Shown here: positions 43,507 to 52,412 of the stretch, piece by piece
Layout: every line of letters starts with the position of its first letter
Numbering within the stretch: position 1 is the stretch's first letter
Assembly: GCA_965199285.1 (NCBI GenBank)
Contig: OZ240687.1
Coordinates: forward strand, 372,001 to 436,000
From: CBDDGJ01 sp965199285
GTDB lineage: Bacteria; Pseudomonadota; Alphaproteobacteria; RS24
DNA length: 64,000 nucleotides
Reading direction: 5' to 3'
Notes under the pieces: model-generated
Seen by the model: only the letters and a program-made list of their open reading frames with translations
What the model was told of the DNA's origin: nothing
Databases searched by the model: none
Position numbers and translations under genes: made by a program

Positions 43507-44272
43507 GCTTTCCTTTCAAAGCCAGTACCCGCAATGGGCTGCCCGAACCATGTTTGATTTTTAACGGTGCACAAATCAGCATTGCCCCACTAGGCGGTAA
43601 TTGATCGAGATTGCATAAACATTGTAAACCAAAACGATTATTGCCATGCAAAATACTATGAGCCGGATAAGGCGGATCAAAATGCGCGCCCTGACCTGCA
43701 TCCGTGCCGATGGTTTCCACACCAAACCCGACAATATCGCAAGTCTCGACCAGATAATGAATCGCACTCGCATCAGGACCCGGTGTATGCATACCATCTT
43801 CAGCAAGATTGACATATTTTTCGGGTTCGTGTTTTGACCAATCAGTGCGAAACAAAACCCAACTGCCAGCAGTGATTTTGCCATATTGTTTTTCCCATTC
43901 AATAATATGCTTGTCGGTGAGGATAAAGTCATCATCACCCGCACATTGTTGCGAAAAATCCATCACAAAAACCGGGCGGATAAAATTATCGGGCGCAATC
44001 GCATCGACTGAATTATGCGGCAAATCACGACCCGTCACCCAGTGAATTGGCGCATCAAAATGCGTGCCTGTATGTTCGCTACAGGTAAAATTACGCCAAT
44101 ACCATGCCGGCCCGCGTTCATCGTAATGAGAGACCTCCTCAACACGGAAAGGCTGGCATTGCCCAAATTCAGGCGGCAATATCAGCACTGGAAAGTCCGG
44201 GTCAAGAGCGAAAGTTAAATCGACGACCTCAATTGCGCCGGTAAGAATTTGTTCGCCAAATTTTTCTAACAT
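43496..44272 (-). CDS. Cyclase-family metal hydrolase (arylformamidase-like)
   Basis: 258-residue protein of the cyclase/KynB family (bacterial kynurenine formamidases and relatives). The metal-binding motif is HTGTHFDAPIHW, the H-x-GTH-x-D-x-x-x-H signature. Further family segments are EVVDLTFALDPDFP, GAHFDPPYPAHSIL and GPDASAIHYL. It is about 50 residues longer than typical KynB, like many unassigned cyclases. In an operon with indole-type and aminobenzoyl-CoA enzymes, hydrolysis of an N-formyl-aminoaryl intermediate is an attractive role, but other amide or lactone substrates are possible. It overlaps the SDR by 11 nt. Confidence 0.83.
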   Translation of the reverse strand: MLEKFGEQILTGAIEVVDLTFALDPDFPVLILPPEFGQCQPFRVEEVSHYDERGPAWYWRNFTCSEHTGTHFDAPIHWVTGRDLPHNSVDAIAPDNFIRPVFVMDFSQQCAGDDDFILTDKHIIEWEKQYGKITAGSWVLFRTDWSKHEPEKYVNLAEDGMHTPGPDASAIHYLVETCDIVGFGVETIGTDAGQGAHFDPPYPAHSILHGNNRFGLQCLCNLDQLPPSGAMLICAPLKIKHGSGSPLRVLALKGKHDE

Positions 44273-44281
44273 TTTATCCTC

Positions 44282-45541
44282 CTAATCCGAAATTTTCACT
44301 TGCGTTAATTCGCGTTCCAGAACCGTCGGGTCTTCAACCCAGCGTTTATAAATATCCTGCGCGACATCACCGACCAACACTTGCTCAATGCCCTGCTGTA
44401 ATGCGCCGACCACTTGTTGCGCAATCTTTACCGCCGGCACTTTAGGCGGCGAGACTTGCTGCATCCACTCATCTTCTTCTACGGGTCCGTGCAGCACATT
44501 GACGGTTTTTATACCGCTGCCGTGAAAGTCACTTCGTATTGATTGCATAAGCGATAACGCCGCCGCTTGACTGGCCGAGCTTAACCCATAGCGTGGCCAG
44601 TTCGACAAAGCATAAATCGATATAATATTCACCCATGCGGTTGCACTATTATCACCATCAGCAGCGCGCGCGCGCATTGTGTCGGCAAAACCTTGCAATA
44701 AACGTAACAGACCGAAATAATTTACATCCATTTCATCTTGCGCCGTCACCAAGCCTTTGCGAGTAAGTGGTGAACCCTCGCGGCAATGCTGGGCGGTATT
44801 AATCAGAATATCTACTTTACCGCCAATCGAGCCTGCGAGTTTGGTAATTGAATCCGTCTGCGTGACATCAAGTGGTGCAAGCTCGCTATTGGGGAGACCT
44901 AAAACTTCATTGCGATTGGGAAATGGTTTCCATGTTTCGGGAATGCCCAAAAACACCTTTCCCACTTCAGCTTTGACAAGCTCTCTTGCCAAAGCCTGAC
45001 CGACCGGATTTGTTACATCCGTAATTAAAACACGCCGGAATTTAGGATCACAATTTAACTCACGCATAATTTTATCCTCTAACATATATTTCGTATCGTC
45101 AAGCGGCAACGCCATCACCACGCCCTGCCCCGATTTATCAGTTCGCGCTATCAAGCGTACTTCATCGCCTTCGCAAATATCCTCATGGATATGCGCCATT
45201 AATGTCGGTCCATCAGCGGTTTTAATCGTACCGACCCGCCATGGCATTCTTTCACGAAAATAAACATTGGTGCTATTATTCAAAACCGTCTCGGCCAGAA
45301 ATTTGCCTCGTGGCTTAGCATCTTTCCAGATTAGTTTTTCCGACCAGCAAGACGGACAAATATCGCGCGCCGGATAAAATATCGCACCGCATTCAGCACA
45401 ATTTTGTAAGCTGAAGCACCCTTCCGCCGCGCGCGCCGAAAAGCCCAGCATCGCCCGTGACCGCAATAAAGGCGGCGGCGTTACTGCTCGTGACCGCTTA
45501 AGCGGATTTTTGCGGGGTGGTTTTTGCAATGGCTTAACCAT
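44282..45541 (-). CDS. Fusion of DUF35 zinc-ribbon/OB-fold domain with a degenerate SDR domain
   Basis: About 419 residues from ATG 45541 (a GTG at 45547 is the alternative). The N-terminal 140 residues are a DUF35 OB-fold protein with a rubredoxin-like zinc ribbon: CAECG preceded by NC, and ICPSCWSEK, with four cysteines in two pairs. This domain accompanies thiolases as an acyl-CoA-binding partner. The rest, from about residue 168, is SDR-like but catalytically impaired. The Gly-rich motif reads TDVTNPVG, NNAG reads NTAQ, and the Tyr-Lys pair is lost (SSASQAAA in place of YxASKAA). It overlaps the thiolase gene by 8 nt, so it should form a complex with that protein. The benzylsuccinate BbsA/BbsCD proteins are the closest known idea. 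Confidence 0.82.
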   Translation of the reverse strand: MVKPLQKPPRKNPLKRSRAVTPPPLLRSRAMLGFSARAAEGCFSLQNCAECGAIFYPARDICPSCWSEKLIWKDAKPRGKFLAETVLNNSTNVYFRERMPWRVGTIKTADGPTLMAHIHEDICEGDEVRLIARTDKSGQGVVMALPLDDTKYMLEDKIMRELNCDPKFRRVLITDVTNPVGQALARELVKAEVGKVFLGIPETWKPFPNRNEVLGLPNSELAPLDVTQTDSITKLAGSIGGKVDILINTAQHCREGSPLTRKGLVTAQDEMDVNYFGLLRLLQGFADTMRARAADGDNSATAWVNIISIYALSNWPRYGLSSASQAAALSLMQSIRSDFHGSGIKTVNVLHGPVEEDEWMQQVSPPKVPAVKIAQQVVGALQQGIEQVLVGDVAQDIYKRWVEDPTVLERELTQVKISD

Positions 45542-46715
45542 GCCCACCCCCTGCTTCTAAAATGGTTGCCGCACTACATATGCCGCGATCAAAATTTATC
45601 ATCCCAAAACCCGAAACTAGCCCATAGCGTGGATTTTCCACCTGCCCACCCAAAGCCTGTCCGGTAAGCTGGCGGATAGCATCAACCAAACCCAAATAGC
45701 CACCTGCGGCGCCCGCCTGACCAACCGATAATTGCCCCCCTGATGTATTATGCGGAAAATCACCGGCAAGGGTTAAATCATGGTTGCGGACAAATTCGGC
45801 GGCTTCACCCTTTTCGCAAAACCCCAAATCTTCGATCTGCATCATACAAATCACCGGATAGTCATCATAGGTCTGTAGAAAGTCGATTTTATCTGGCGTT
45901 AATCCCGCCATGCCCCATAACATATCGCGGTCAACCGTCCAGCCGCCGCGCAGCTGAATATCATCATCCATATGGGCATTATGACGTTCAATAATACCGT
46001 TAATATAAACAAAGGGAAACCGCATGGCTTTCGCGGTTTCTTCACGCATCACGACAAAACCATCCGCCCCCGCGCAAGGCATCACGCAATCAAATAAATG
46101 TATCGGCGCGGCAATCACGCGGGCGGCCATATATTGCGTAAGCGTGAGGGGCTTTTTCATGAGCGCATGTGGAAACTGCAACGCATTTTCGCGTTGTGCC
46201 ACACAAATGCGCCCGAAATCTTCGCGCCCGACACCATATGTATTCATATAGGCTTTGGTCATGAGCGCGAAATTACCATTCGGGCCGCCCGAACCATAAG
46301 GATAGCTTGCATCTTGTGAAAAACGGCTAAAACTGGTCAGCATATCACGAAAGGAATGCACCGTATTTGTGTCGCCCGCCACACAGGCAACAATATTCGC
46401 ATCACCTGCCTGCACAGCTCGTGCAGCGCGGCGCAAAGCAACAATGCCGCAAGCGCCGCCCATCGGAATATGATCCAGCCAGCGTGGTGACACTCCCAAA
46501 TGCTGACACAAGCCCACGGCCGTATCGGGAAAAAGGTTGAAAGAGGAAACACAAAACCCATCAATATCCTGCGGCGTGAGACCCGATATTTCACTTATCA
46601 TACGCAACGCTCGCCCAATCCACCAATGGGCAGTTTTGGTCGTATAACGTTCATAGGGAACGCTCACCGGCAAAGCCGCCACAACATTTGTGAAATCTTT
46701 TGGATAACTTGTCAC
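45534..46715 (-). CDS. Thiolase-like (lipid-transfer/SCP2-type) protein
   Basis: 393-residue thiolase-fold protein. The likely nucleophile is Cys89 in PMGGACGIVAL. The C-terminal half has NTSGGQLSVGQAGAAGG, where the usual GHP histidine motif reads GQA, and the final loop FDRGICSAATIL with a second cysteine. This pattern belongs to the non-canonical thiolases that need a DUF35 partner, and that partner is encoded immediately downstream with overlap. Likely job: thiolytic cleavage (or binding) of an aryl beta-ketoacyl-CoA. It overlaps the ligase gene by 4 nt. Confidence 0.82.
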   Translation of the reverse strand: MTSYPKDFTNVVAALPVSVPYERYTTKTAHWWIGRALRMISEISGLTPQDIDGFCVSSFNLFPDTAVGLCQHLGVSPRWLDHIPMGGACGIVALRRAARAVQAGDANIVACVAGDTNTVHSFRDMLTSFSRFSQDASYPYGSGGPNGNFALMTKAYMNTYGVGREDFGRICVAQRENALQFPHALMKKPLTLTQYMAARVIAAPIHLFDCVMPCAGADGFVVMREETAKAMRFPFVYINGIIERHNAHMDDDIQLRGGWTVDRDMLWGMAGLTPDKIDFLQTYDDYPVICMMQIEDLGFCEKGEAAEFVRNHDLTLAGDFPHNTSGGQLSVGQAGAAGGYLGLVDAIRQLTGQALGGQVENPRYGLVSGFGMINFDRGICSAATILEAGGGHG

Positions 46716-48343
46716 TCTACTATCCTTTTTCGTGATTTTAACTTACCAAAATCATAAAAATCCCCGCGCCCGAATAAATCCGCCGCCTGTTTTTTAGCTT
46801 GCGGGCGTTTTACTTTTTGCGATGCCGTAACGATAATTTCATCAACAAAAGAAATATAGGCAGGCGCTTTATAATAGGCCAATTCAGCAAAACATTGATC
46901 GAAAAGCGTTCGTGCCAAACCTTCCCTATCGTCCACATTTTTACTTAACACAATAATCGCCATAACTTCCTCACCGCGAATATCATCTGCTACGGGAACA
47001 GCCACACAAATTTCGATATTTTCATTGCGAAGCAAAACGGTTTCCACCTCAACCGCAGAAATATTCTCGCCACTACGACGGATAATGCTTTTAAGTCTAT
47101 CGACAAAATAAAAATGACCTTCTGCATCGCATTTCACCGCATCGCCGGTATGAAACCAGCCATCTGACCAAGCGTCTTCGGTGGCGTCTTCATTTTTCAA
47201 ATATGAAGAGAAAAAATATTGCCGCAGATTATTTCCCGCGCGGCGCACTTGCAATTCTCCACTTTCATCAACGCCGCAAATCGTGCCATCCTCCGCAACG
47301 ATGCGCGCCTCCAACCCTTTTGGCAATTTTCCAAAGCAGCGCGTGCCGACATGGCGTGGTTCATGTTGAGCCGTAATCCATGCTCCCGCACCGGTTTCCG
47401 TCATCGACCATGCTTCAATCAGGGGAATTGAAAAACGGTCTTCGAAACGCTGATGATGAACAGGATCACAACCAGCTCCAAAAGCAAATTTTATCTGCCC
47501 GTCAGAATTATCAAATTTAGTCTCCGAATCTCCAAGCAACATTGCGGGCATAACACCTAGATAATGCATGATGGTCGCTTTGCTTTCAACAATGCTATCC
47601 CACCATGTCGAAGGATGAAACCTTTCGAGTTGAATGAGACAACCGCCACTTTGTATCATCGCCATAAATGAGCAGGCCAGCGCGTTCATATGGGTAACAG
47701 GTAAAGGGGTTATTAAACGTTCTTTACCTTCTTCAAATTGACAATGGCCGCCAAGCGAAACATAAAATTCACCAATATGTAAAAAATACTCATTGCTCAA
47801 TAGGCAGCCTTTTGGCTTACCCGTTGTACCTGAGGTGTAAAGAATAGCTGCCTCGGATTGCCTATTCGTTTCACCCTTTGTTCCTATCAGTAGATTTACC
47901 CGTGCCGCCATAGTTTCATCAATAATGACAGAGATATCTTGTGAACAGTTTTGGGTTAATTTTTCCAGACGCTCGCAGAAAGGCGCAATGGTGATAATGA
48001 TTTCCAACTCACTATGCTCGATAATATAAACTAATTCTTGCTTCTGCATTTCAACATTAAGAGGAACAAGGCTAGCCCCCACACTATTGAGCGCGATAAA
48101 ATATAAAAAAAACTCGGGCCGATTTTCAAGCGCCACGCCAATGCGTGTGCCTATACCAATATTCATCTGCATAAAAATATCACGCCATTTGGTGACAAAA
48201 TCCACCGCCTGTTTATAGGAATAGGTGCGTGTCTGCTGATTATAAATCTCAGCCGTCTCCTGCGGTACATAAAGAAATGGATTATCGGGAAATCTGCCCG
48301 CCGTTTGGAAAAAGAGGTCTGCAATGTTTTTTATCTCAGACAT
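46712..48343 (-). CDS. AMP-forming acyl/aryl-CoA ligase
   Basis: 543-residue adenylate-forming enzyme. The P-loop is LYTSGTTGKPKGCLLS near residue 170. The core motifs are EAWSMTETGAGAW, DGWFHTGD and DRLKSIIRRSGENIS, and the C-terminal lysine is in SQKVKRPQAKK. The sequence resembles carnitine/crotonobetaine-CoA ligase-like members more than benzoate-CoA ligases. In this operon it could activate anthranilate, indoleacetate or another carboxylate to its CoA ester. It overlaps iorB by 8 nt and the thiolase by 4. Confidence 0.88.
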   Translation of the reverse strand: MSEIKNIADLFFQTAGRFPDNPFLYVPQETAEIYNQQTRTYSYKQAVDFVTKWRDIFMQMNIGIGTRIGVALENRPEFFLYFIALNSVGASLVPLNVEMQKQELVYIIEHSELEIIITIAPFCERLEKLTQNCSQDISVIIDETMAARVNLLIGTKGETNRQSEAAILYTSGTTGKPKGCLLSNEYFLHIGEFYVSLGGHCQFEEGKERLITPLPVTHMNALACSFMAMIQSGGCLIQLERFHPSTWWDSIVESKATIMHYLGVMPAMLLGDSETKFDNSDGQIKFAFGAGCDPVHHQRFEDRFSIPLIEAWSMTETGAGAWITAQHEPRHVGTRCFGKLPKGLEARIVAEDGTICGVDESGELQVRRAGNNLRQYFFSSYLKNEDATEDAWSDGWFHTGDAVKCDAEGHFYFVDRLKSIIRRSGENISAVEVETVLLRNENIEICVAVPVADDIRGEEVMAIIVLSKNVDDREGLARTLFDQCFAELAYYKAPAYISFVDEIIVTASQKVKRPQAKKQAADLFGRGDFYDFGKLKSRKRIVE

Positions 48344-49823
48344 TTGATTTTTCCTTTAATCTTTCAATCTCTAACGCAAGAGAAGTCGCGCTATTTTTTT
48401 CTAAAGCATAATCACGCAAACGAATAAATTCCTCAGAACTATCAATGACAGCGAGCCCATCAAATAATAGCCTAAATTGCGTTTTTCCGTTTTCATATGT
48501 ATCACCATAGCCTTTAAGCAAAACGGGCAAGCTCGCAACAGCGCTCGCGAGCGCATAATTTTTTTGTGATAAGTCTTTCAATTTGTCCAGCCATATGACA
48601 ATTTCCATATTTTCATTTTGAAACTTATAAGATACGCGGCGTATAAACCGTAAGGAAGATAAGACGTAAAGTAATAAGAAGCCGAATAATCGATTGCTAT
48701 TTATACGGCGGCCTTTTTTGAAAAATAGGTTTAAGAAAGTTTTTAGGCTTTTGCCTTTATATATAAGTTTTGAAAAAGGGTACGGCAAAATATCCAAAAC
48801 CTCTTCAAGGCGCGGATGAAAAAATTCGGAAACCGAATAAACTTGCCCCGCCTGCACGCCATACTCTTCACGAATATGCGCAAAGCGCCCAGCTCGTACT
48901 TTCAAATCAGAGACACGAATAAGGTCTTCGCCGCACATCCACAAAGCCAGATATTTTGCGACCTGCTGCGATAAATATTTGGTCTCATCCAAGGCAATAA
49001 TGTCCTCTAACCGCGCAAGATAGGTTTTTGCATATTTTATATCTTGATAATCCGCACAAAGGCGTACCCCATGCCCTGCCGTTTCATGCAATTCTAAGGG
49101 CAGAGTATCAATCAGCTTTTGTAAGACTTTGGGCAATTTCTGTTTTTCGGCCGCAGGCTGAATATTGGTGTTTACTGTCACAGTTTCGGTTAAATTCAAA
49201 CCATGTTCAAAACCTGCTAAATTGCTGTCAACCGCGCGGTCGGATTTGGCAATAACATGTTTGTAATTGGCAATCGAAAAAGGTAATTTTTTTGATGCCG
49301 CCAACATACCGAACATCACAGCACTAATAATACAACCGCACTGATTGGCAGCGTCTTGCATATCGCTAATCTGAATATTATCGGTGAGCGCTTTTGCATT
49401 TTCATATATTTTATCAGTATCGGCCCGTCCATCTGCGCGCTCGGTTTTTTCATCAATCGCATAAACTCGATGAGACGACGCAATCAATGTGGTCTGTGCG
49501 CTCACCAGCCCGCGCGTTATGGCACGTCCAGCTTCCATAATTTCAGACGCAATGACAATATCGACATCGCCCGCAACCGGCATGAGCGCGAGTACCGGCT
49601 CTGTTTTTTGATTGATGAGCATTGTTCGCGGATAAAGTTCCAGATAATAGACCGTAGCGCCGGTACGCTGCGCAACCCCCGGTACTGAGGTATATTGCGC
49701 CTGATAACCCGATAGCTCCGCCACTTCGACAATCCAATTTGCCAGCGTACCACCACCCTGCCCCCCCAAAGCATGGATGGATATTTTCGTAATTTGTGAC
49801 TCTGTGGGGTGCGAATTTGACAT
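48336..49823 (-). CDS. iorB: Indolepyruvate:ferredoxin oxidoreductase, beta subunit (extended type)
   Basis: The first 200 residues are the gamma/beta-type domain of 2-oxoacid:ferredoxin oxidoreductases, with HALGGQGGGTLANWIVE and YTSVPGVAQRTGATVYY. A further 290 residues form the C-terminal extension found in the aerobic-type IorB proteins (DUF6537-like), including LARLEDIIALDE. Together with IorA it would oxidatively decarboxylate an aryl-pyruvate to aryl-acetyl-CoA with ferredoxin reduction. It is directly preceded by iorA without a gap. Length 495 is typical for this extended subgroup. Confidence 0.87.
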   Translation of the reverse strand: MSNSHPTESQITKISIHALGGQGGGTLANWIVEVAELSGYQAQYTSVPGVAQRTGATVYYLELYPRTMLINQKTEPVLALMPVAGDVDIVIASEIMEAGRAITRGLVSAQTTLIASSHRVYAIDEKTERADGRADTDKIYENAKALTDNIQISDMQDAANQCGCIISAVMFGMLAASKKLPFSIANYKHVIAKSDRAVDSNLAGFEHGLNLTETVTVNTNIQPAAEKQKLPKVLQKLIDTLPLELHETAGHGVRLCADYQDIKYAKTYLARLEDIIALDETKYLSQQVAKYLALWMCGEDLIRVSDLKVRAGRFAHIREEYGVQAGQVYSVSEFFHPRLEEVLDILPYPFSKLIYKGKSLKTFLNLFFKKGRRINSNRLFGFLLLYVLSSLRFIRRVSYKFQNENMEIVIWLDKLKDLSQKNYALASAVASLPVLLKGYGDTYENGKTQFRLLFDGLAVIDSSEEFIRLRDYALEKNSATSLALEIERLKEKSNV

Positions 49824-51968
49824 TTATACAGACTTCATATCGTAATAATTATGGCTTCTGAATTTGTGCCATTTTTGTAAAAGATGAATAATCGATGACG
49901 TGATCTTAAACCCCAAACGCTCCAATAAAGACGGATTATTCACCACATCGACGCGGTAAAAGCTCGGACATAAAATCGCGGCATGGGCATTTTCACCGCA
50001 TACACCGCACCCGACACAGCTATTGTCAATATAGGTAATCGGGTGGTCGCGTAAGGGATTCGGATTTTCTTTAATGGTCAAAGACGGGCATCCCGATAGA
50101 CGAATACAGGCATGGTCGCCGGTGCAGGTTTCCGCATCAACACCAAAGCGACTATTGACAATCCGTTTGCCCTCTTTAATGGCACGTTGCTTTTGCGGGC
50201 GTTCGCGGCGTTGCCGGTTCAACATACATTCCGATTGTGCAATGATGATTTTAGGCCCTTTTTCTTCAGTGGTCAGCGCTTCGAGAAGATTATCCCGCAT
50301 TTTGCCGACATTATAAGAATGAATTTCACGCACCCATTTCACCCCGACACCTTTGACGGCTTGCGCTATTGGATGCTGCGTAGTGCGGGTTTTATTAACC
50401 GCCAATGAAGAGAGCAAATCCTGCCCCCCTGTGGCTGCTGAATAACCATTATCGACAATAATCAGCACATCATCACTTTTATTAAAAACCGCATTGGCGA
50501 CACCGCTGGTCAAGCCATTATGCCAGAACCCGCCATCCCCCATAACACTGACCGTCCGTTTGCTATCAATGCCGTTAAAGGCAGATGCCCCCGCCCAGCC
50601 CAGACCATAACCCATTGTTGTATTGCCAATGTTAAAGGGGGGCAATATCGAAAACAAATGACAGCCAATATCACAGCTTACATGTAAATCGCCATGCGCT
50701 TCTTGGGCGAGCGTCATGGCAGAAAAAATCGGGCGTTCCGGACAGCCTGTGCAAAACCCCGCCGGACGCGCGGGTATAATATCACTAATCTCTTGAATGA
50801 GCGCGGTGTTGTCGGTCGAGATATTATGCCCCATTTTATCTTTATTTCCATCTTGCAGAAAAGCCGCCAACCCGTCGCGCAACACATCGCCCGTATACTC
50901 GCCCGCCATTGGCAGAATATCTTTGCCCTGCACGCGGGTTCCAATATTTTCTTTTTTCAAAATGCTGCAAATTTCCTGCTCGATAAAAGCAGGCTGCCCT
51001 TCTTCAATCACCAGCACCGATTTTTTATCGGCACAAAACCCTTTCACCTCATCACCAACCAATGGATAGGTGACATTCAAACAATAAATCGGAATATCCG
51101 TATTGCCAAATTCATCTGCTTGACCCAGTAAACGAAGGGCAGTCATCAGCGTATTATAAATGCCGCCCTGCACGATAACCCCCTTTTCACCGGTCACACC
51201 ACCCAAAAACTCATTGAGATGATTATCCTTTATAAATTTTTTCGCCGCCGGTAAGCGATGCGCAATTTTCTCTTTCTCATGCAGGAAATTTGCCGGCGGC
51301 AGCACAATTCTATCCGTATCACGGACAGGTTGCGCGAGCGCGTCAGCAAGGCTAAATTCAGCCCGCCGATTATCTTTCGCCGTGAAGCTGCCATATAAAT
51401 GACAGGCACGGATTCTCAGTTCCAGCATTACGGGCGTGTTTGAGGCTTCTGAAAGCGCAAAAGATGTCTCCACCATATCAACAATTGCGGTGAGATTGGG
51501 GCGTGGATCGACCAACCAGATTTGCGATTTCATTGCAAAAGCATGCGAGCGTTCCTGCATAATCGACGAACCCTCGCCATAATCTTCCCCAATGATAATC
51601 AGCGCACCACCTTTCACCCCGCCCGAAGCAACATTCGCCAACGCGTCTGACGCGACATTTGTACCAACAGTTGATTTCCACGTCACCGCGCCGCGCAAGG
51701 GATAATTCACCGATGCCGCCAACATTGCGGCAGCCGTTGCCTCACTTGCGGAATGTTCGAAATGAACCCCCAAATCACCCAAAATATCCTGCGCATCGGA
51801 AAGCACATCCATCAGATGAGAAATCGGCGCACCTTGATAGCCGCCAACATAGCTCACACCCGATTGCAGCAAGGCTTTGGTTACGGCCAAAATCCCTTCG
51901 CCGGAAAATGTTTCTCCAGCTCCGATTTTTAGTTCTTCAACTTCTTTTTTGAAAGATCTTTCCGCCAT
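49824..51968 (-). CDS. iorA: Indolepyruvate:ferredoxin oxidoreductase, alpha subunit
   Basis: 714-residue thiamine-diphosphate enzyme. The N-terminal pyrimidine-binding half has VGGYQGAPISHLMD and SASEATAAAM. The ThDP-binding motif is MGDGGFWHNGLTSG then IVDNGYSAATGGQ, the GDG-N pattern, and the cysteine motif is GFCTGCPERP. At the C-terminus are ferredoxin-like cysteines CTGDHACIRLSGCP and CVGCGVCGENA for two iron-sulfur clusters. Substrates of the family are indole-, phenyl- and hydroxyphenylpyruvate. The position in an oxygenase operon indicates function in aerobic metabolism. Confidence 0.9.
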   Translation of the reverse strand: MAERSFKKEVEELKIGAGETFSGEGILAVTKALLQSGVSYVGGYQGAPISHLMDVLSDAQDILGDLGVHFEHSASEATAAAMLAASVNYPLRGAVTWKSTVGTNVASDALANVASGGVKGGALIIIGEDYGEGSSIMQERSHAFAMKSQIWLVDPRPNLTAIVDMVETSFALSEASNTPVMLELRIRACHLYGSFTAKDNRRAEFSLADALAQPVRDTDRIVLPPANFLHEKEKIAHRLPAAKKFIKDNHLNEFLGGVTGEKGVIVQGGIYNTLMTALRLLGQADEFGNTDIPIYCLNVTYPLVGDEVKGFCADKKSVLVIEEGQPAFIEQEICSILKKENIGTRVQGKDILPMAGEYTGDVLRDGLAAFLQDGNKDKMGHNISTDNTALIQEISDIIPARPAGFCTGCPERPIFSAMTLAQEAHGDLHVSCDIGCHLFSILPPFNIGNTTMGYGLGWAGASAFNGIDSKRTVSVMGDGGFWHNGLTSGVANAVFNKSDDVLIIVDNGYSAATGGQDLLSSLAVNKTRTTQHPIAQAVKGVGVKWVREIHSYNVGKMRDNLLEALTTEEKGPKIIIAQSECMLNRQRRERPQKQRAIKEGKRIVNSRFGVDAETCTGDHACIRLSGCPSLTIKENPNPLRDHPITYIDNSCVGCGVCGENAHAAILCPSFYRVDVVNNPSLLERLGFKITSSIIHLLQKWHKFRSHNYYDMKSV

Positions 51969-51977
51969 ATTCGCCTT

Positions 51978-52412
51978 TTATATTTTACCCAATATATTCA
52001 AAGCCAATTCCAGATCAGACTTATCCATGTCGTTGAGAATCTCGTCAACCCATTTTTCATTATCCGCTGCCATAATATGGAATTGTTCTTTCCCTTTTTT
52101 CGTGAGTTTCACTTTTATCGCGCGCCTATCACCCGCGACCGCACATTGTTCAGCCAATCCATCGTCAACAAGACGCATGATAATGCCCGTCACATTGCCG
52201 TTCGACACTTTCATTTTAGTAGAGATTTCACTCATTTTTAACCCGCCATCAAACCGCTCAAGCAACGACATAACATCAAAGCGCGCAAGTGTGGTGTTAA
52301 AGTCCTTTTTGAAATTACCGTTCACCTGACGCTCAATCGCGCGCGAGACTTGCAGAATTTTAAGCCATACCCGTAATCTTTGTTTTGATAAAGATTTACC
52401 GTAAGGTTTCAA
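51978..52412 (-). CDS. MarR-family transcriptional regulator
   Basis: 144-residue winged helix protein. The DNA-binding region is FDVMSLLERFDGGLKMSEISTKM (broken here across recognition helix and wing), with SNGNVTGIIMRLVDDGL and the beta wing AVAGDRRAIKVKLT. Embedded in the operon between an SDR (overlap 4 nt) and iorA (9 nt), it probably autoregulates it in response to an aromatic acid or CoA ester, as MarR regulators of aryl-CoA pathways do. Similar in size and lineage to the second MarR at 59601. Confidence 0.88.
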   Translation of the reverse strand: MKPYGKSLSKQRLRVWLKILQVSRAIERQVNGNFKKDFNTTLARFDVMSLLERFDGGLKMSEISTKMKVSNGNVTGIIMRLVDDGLAEQCAVAGDRRAIKVKLTKKGKEQFHIMAADNEKWVDEILNDMDKSDLELALNILGKI

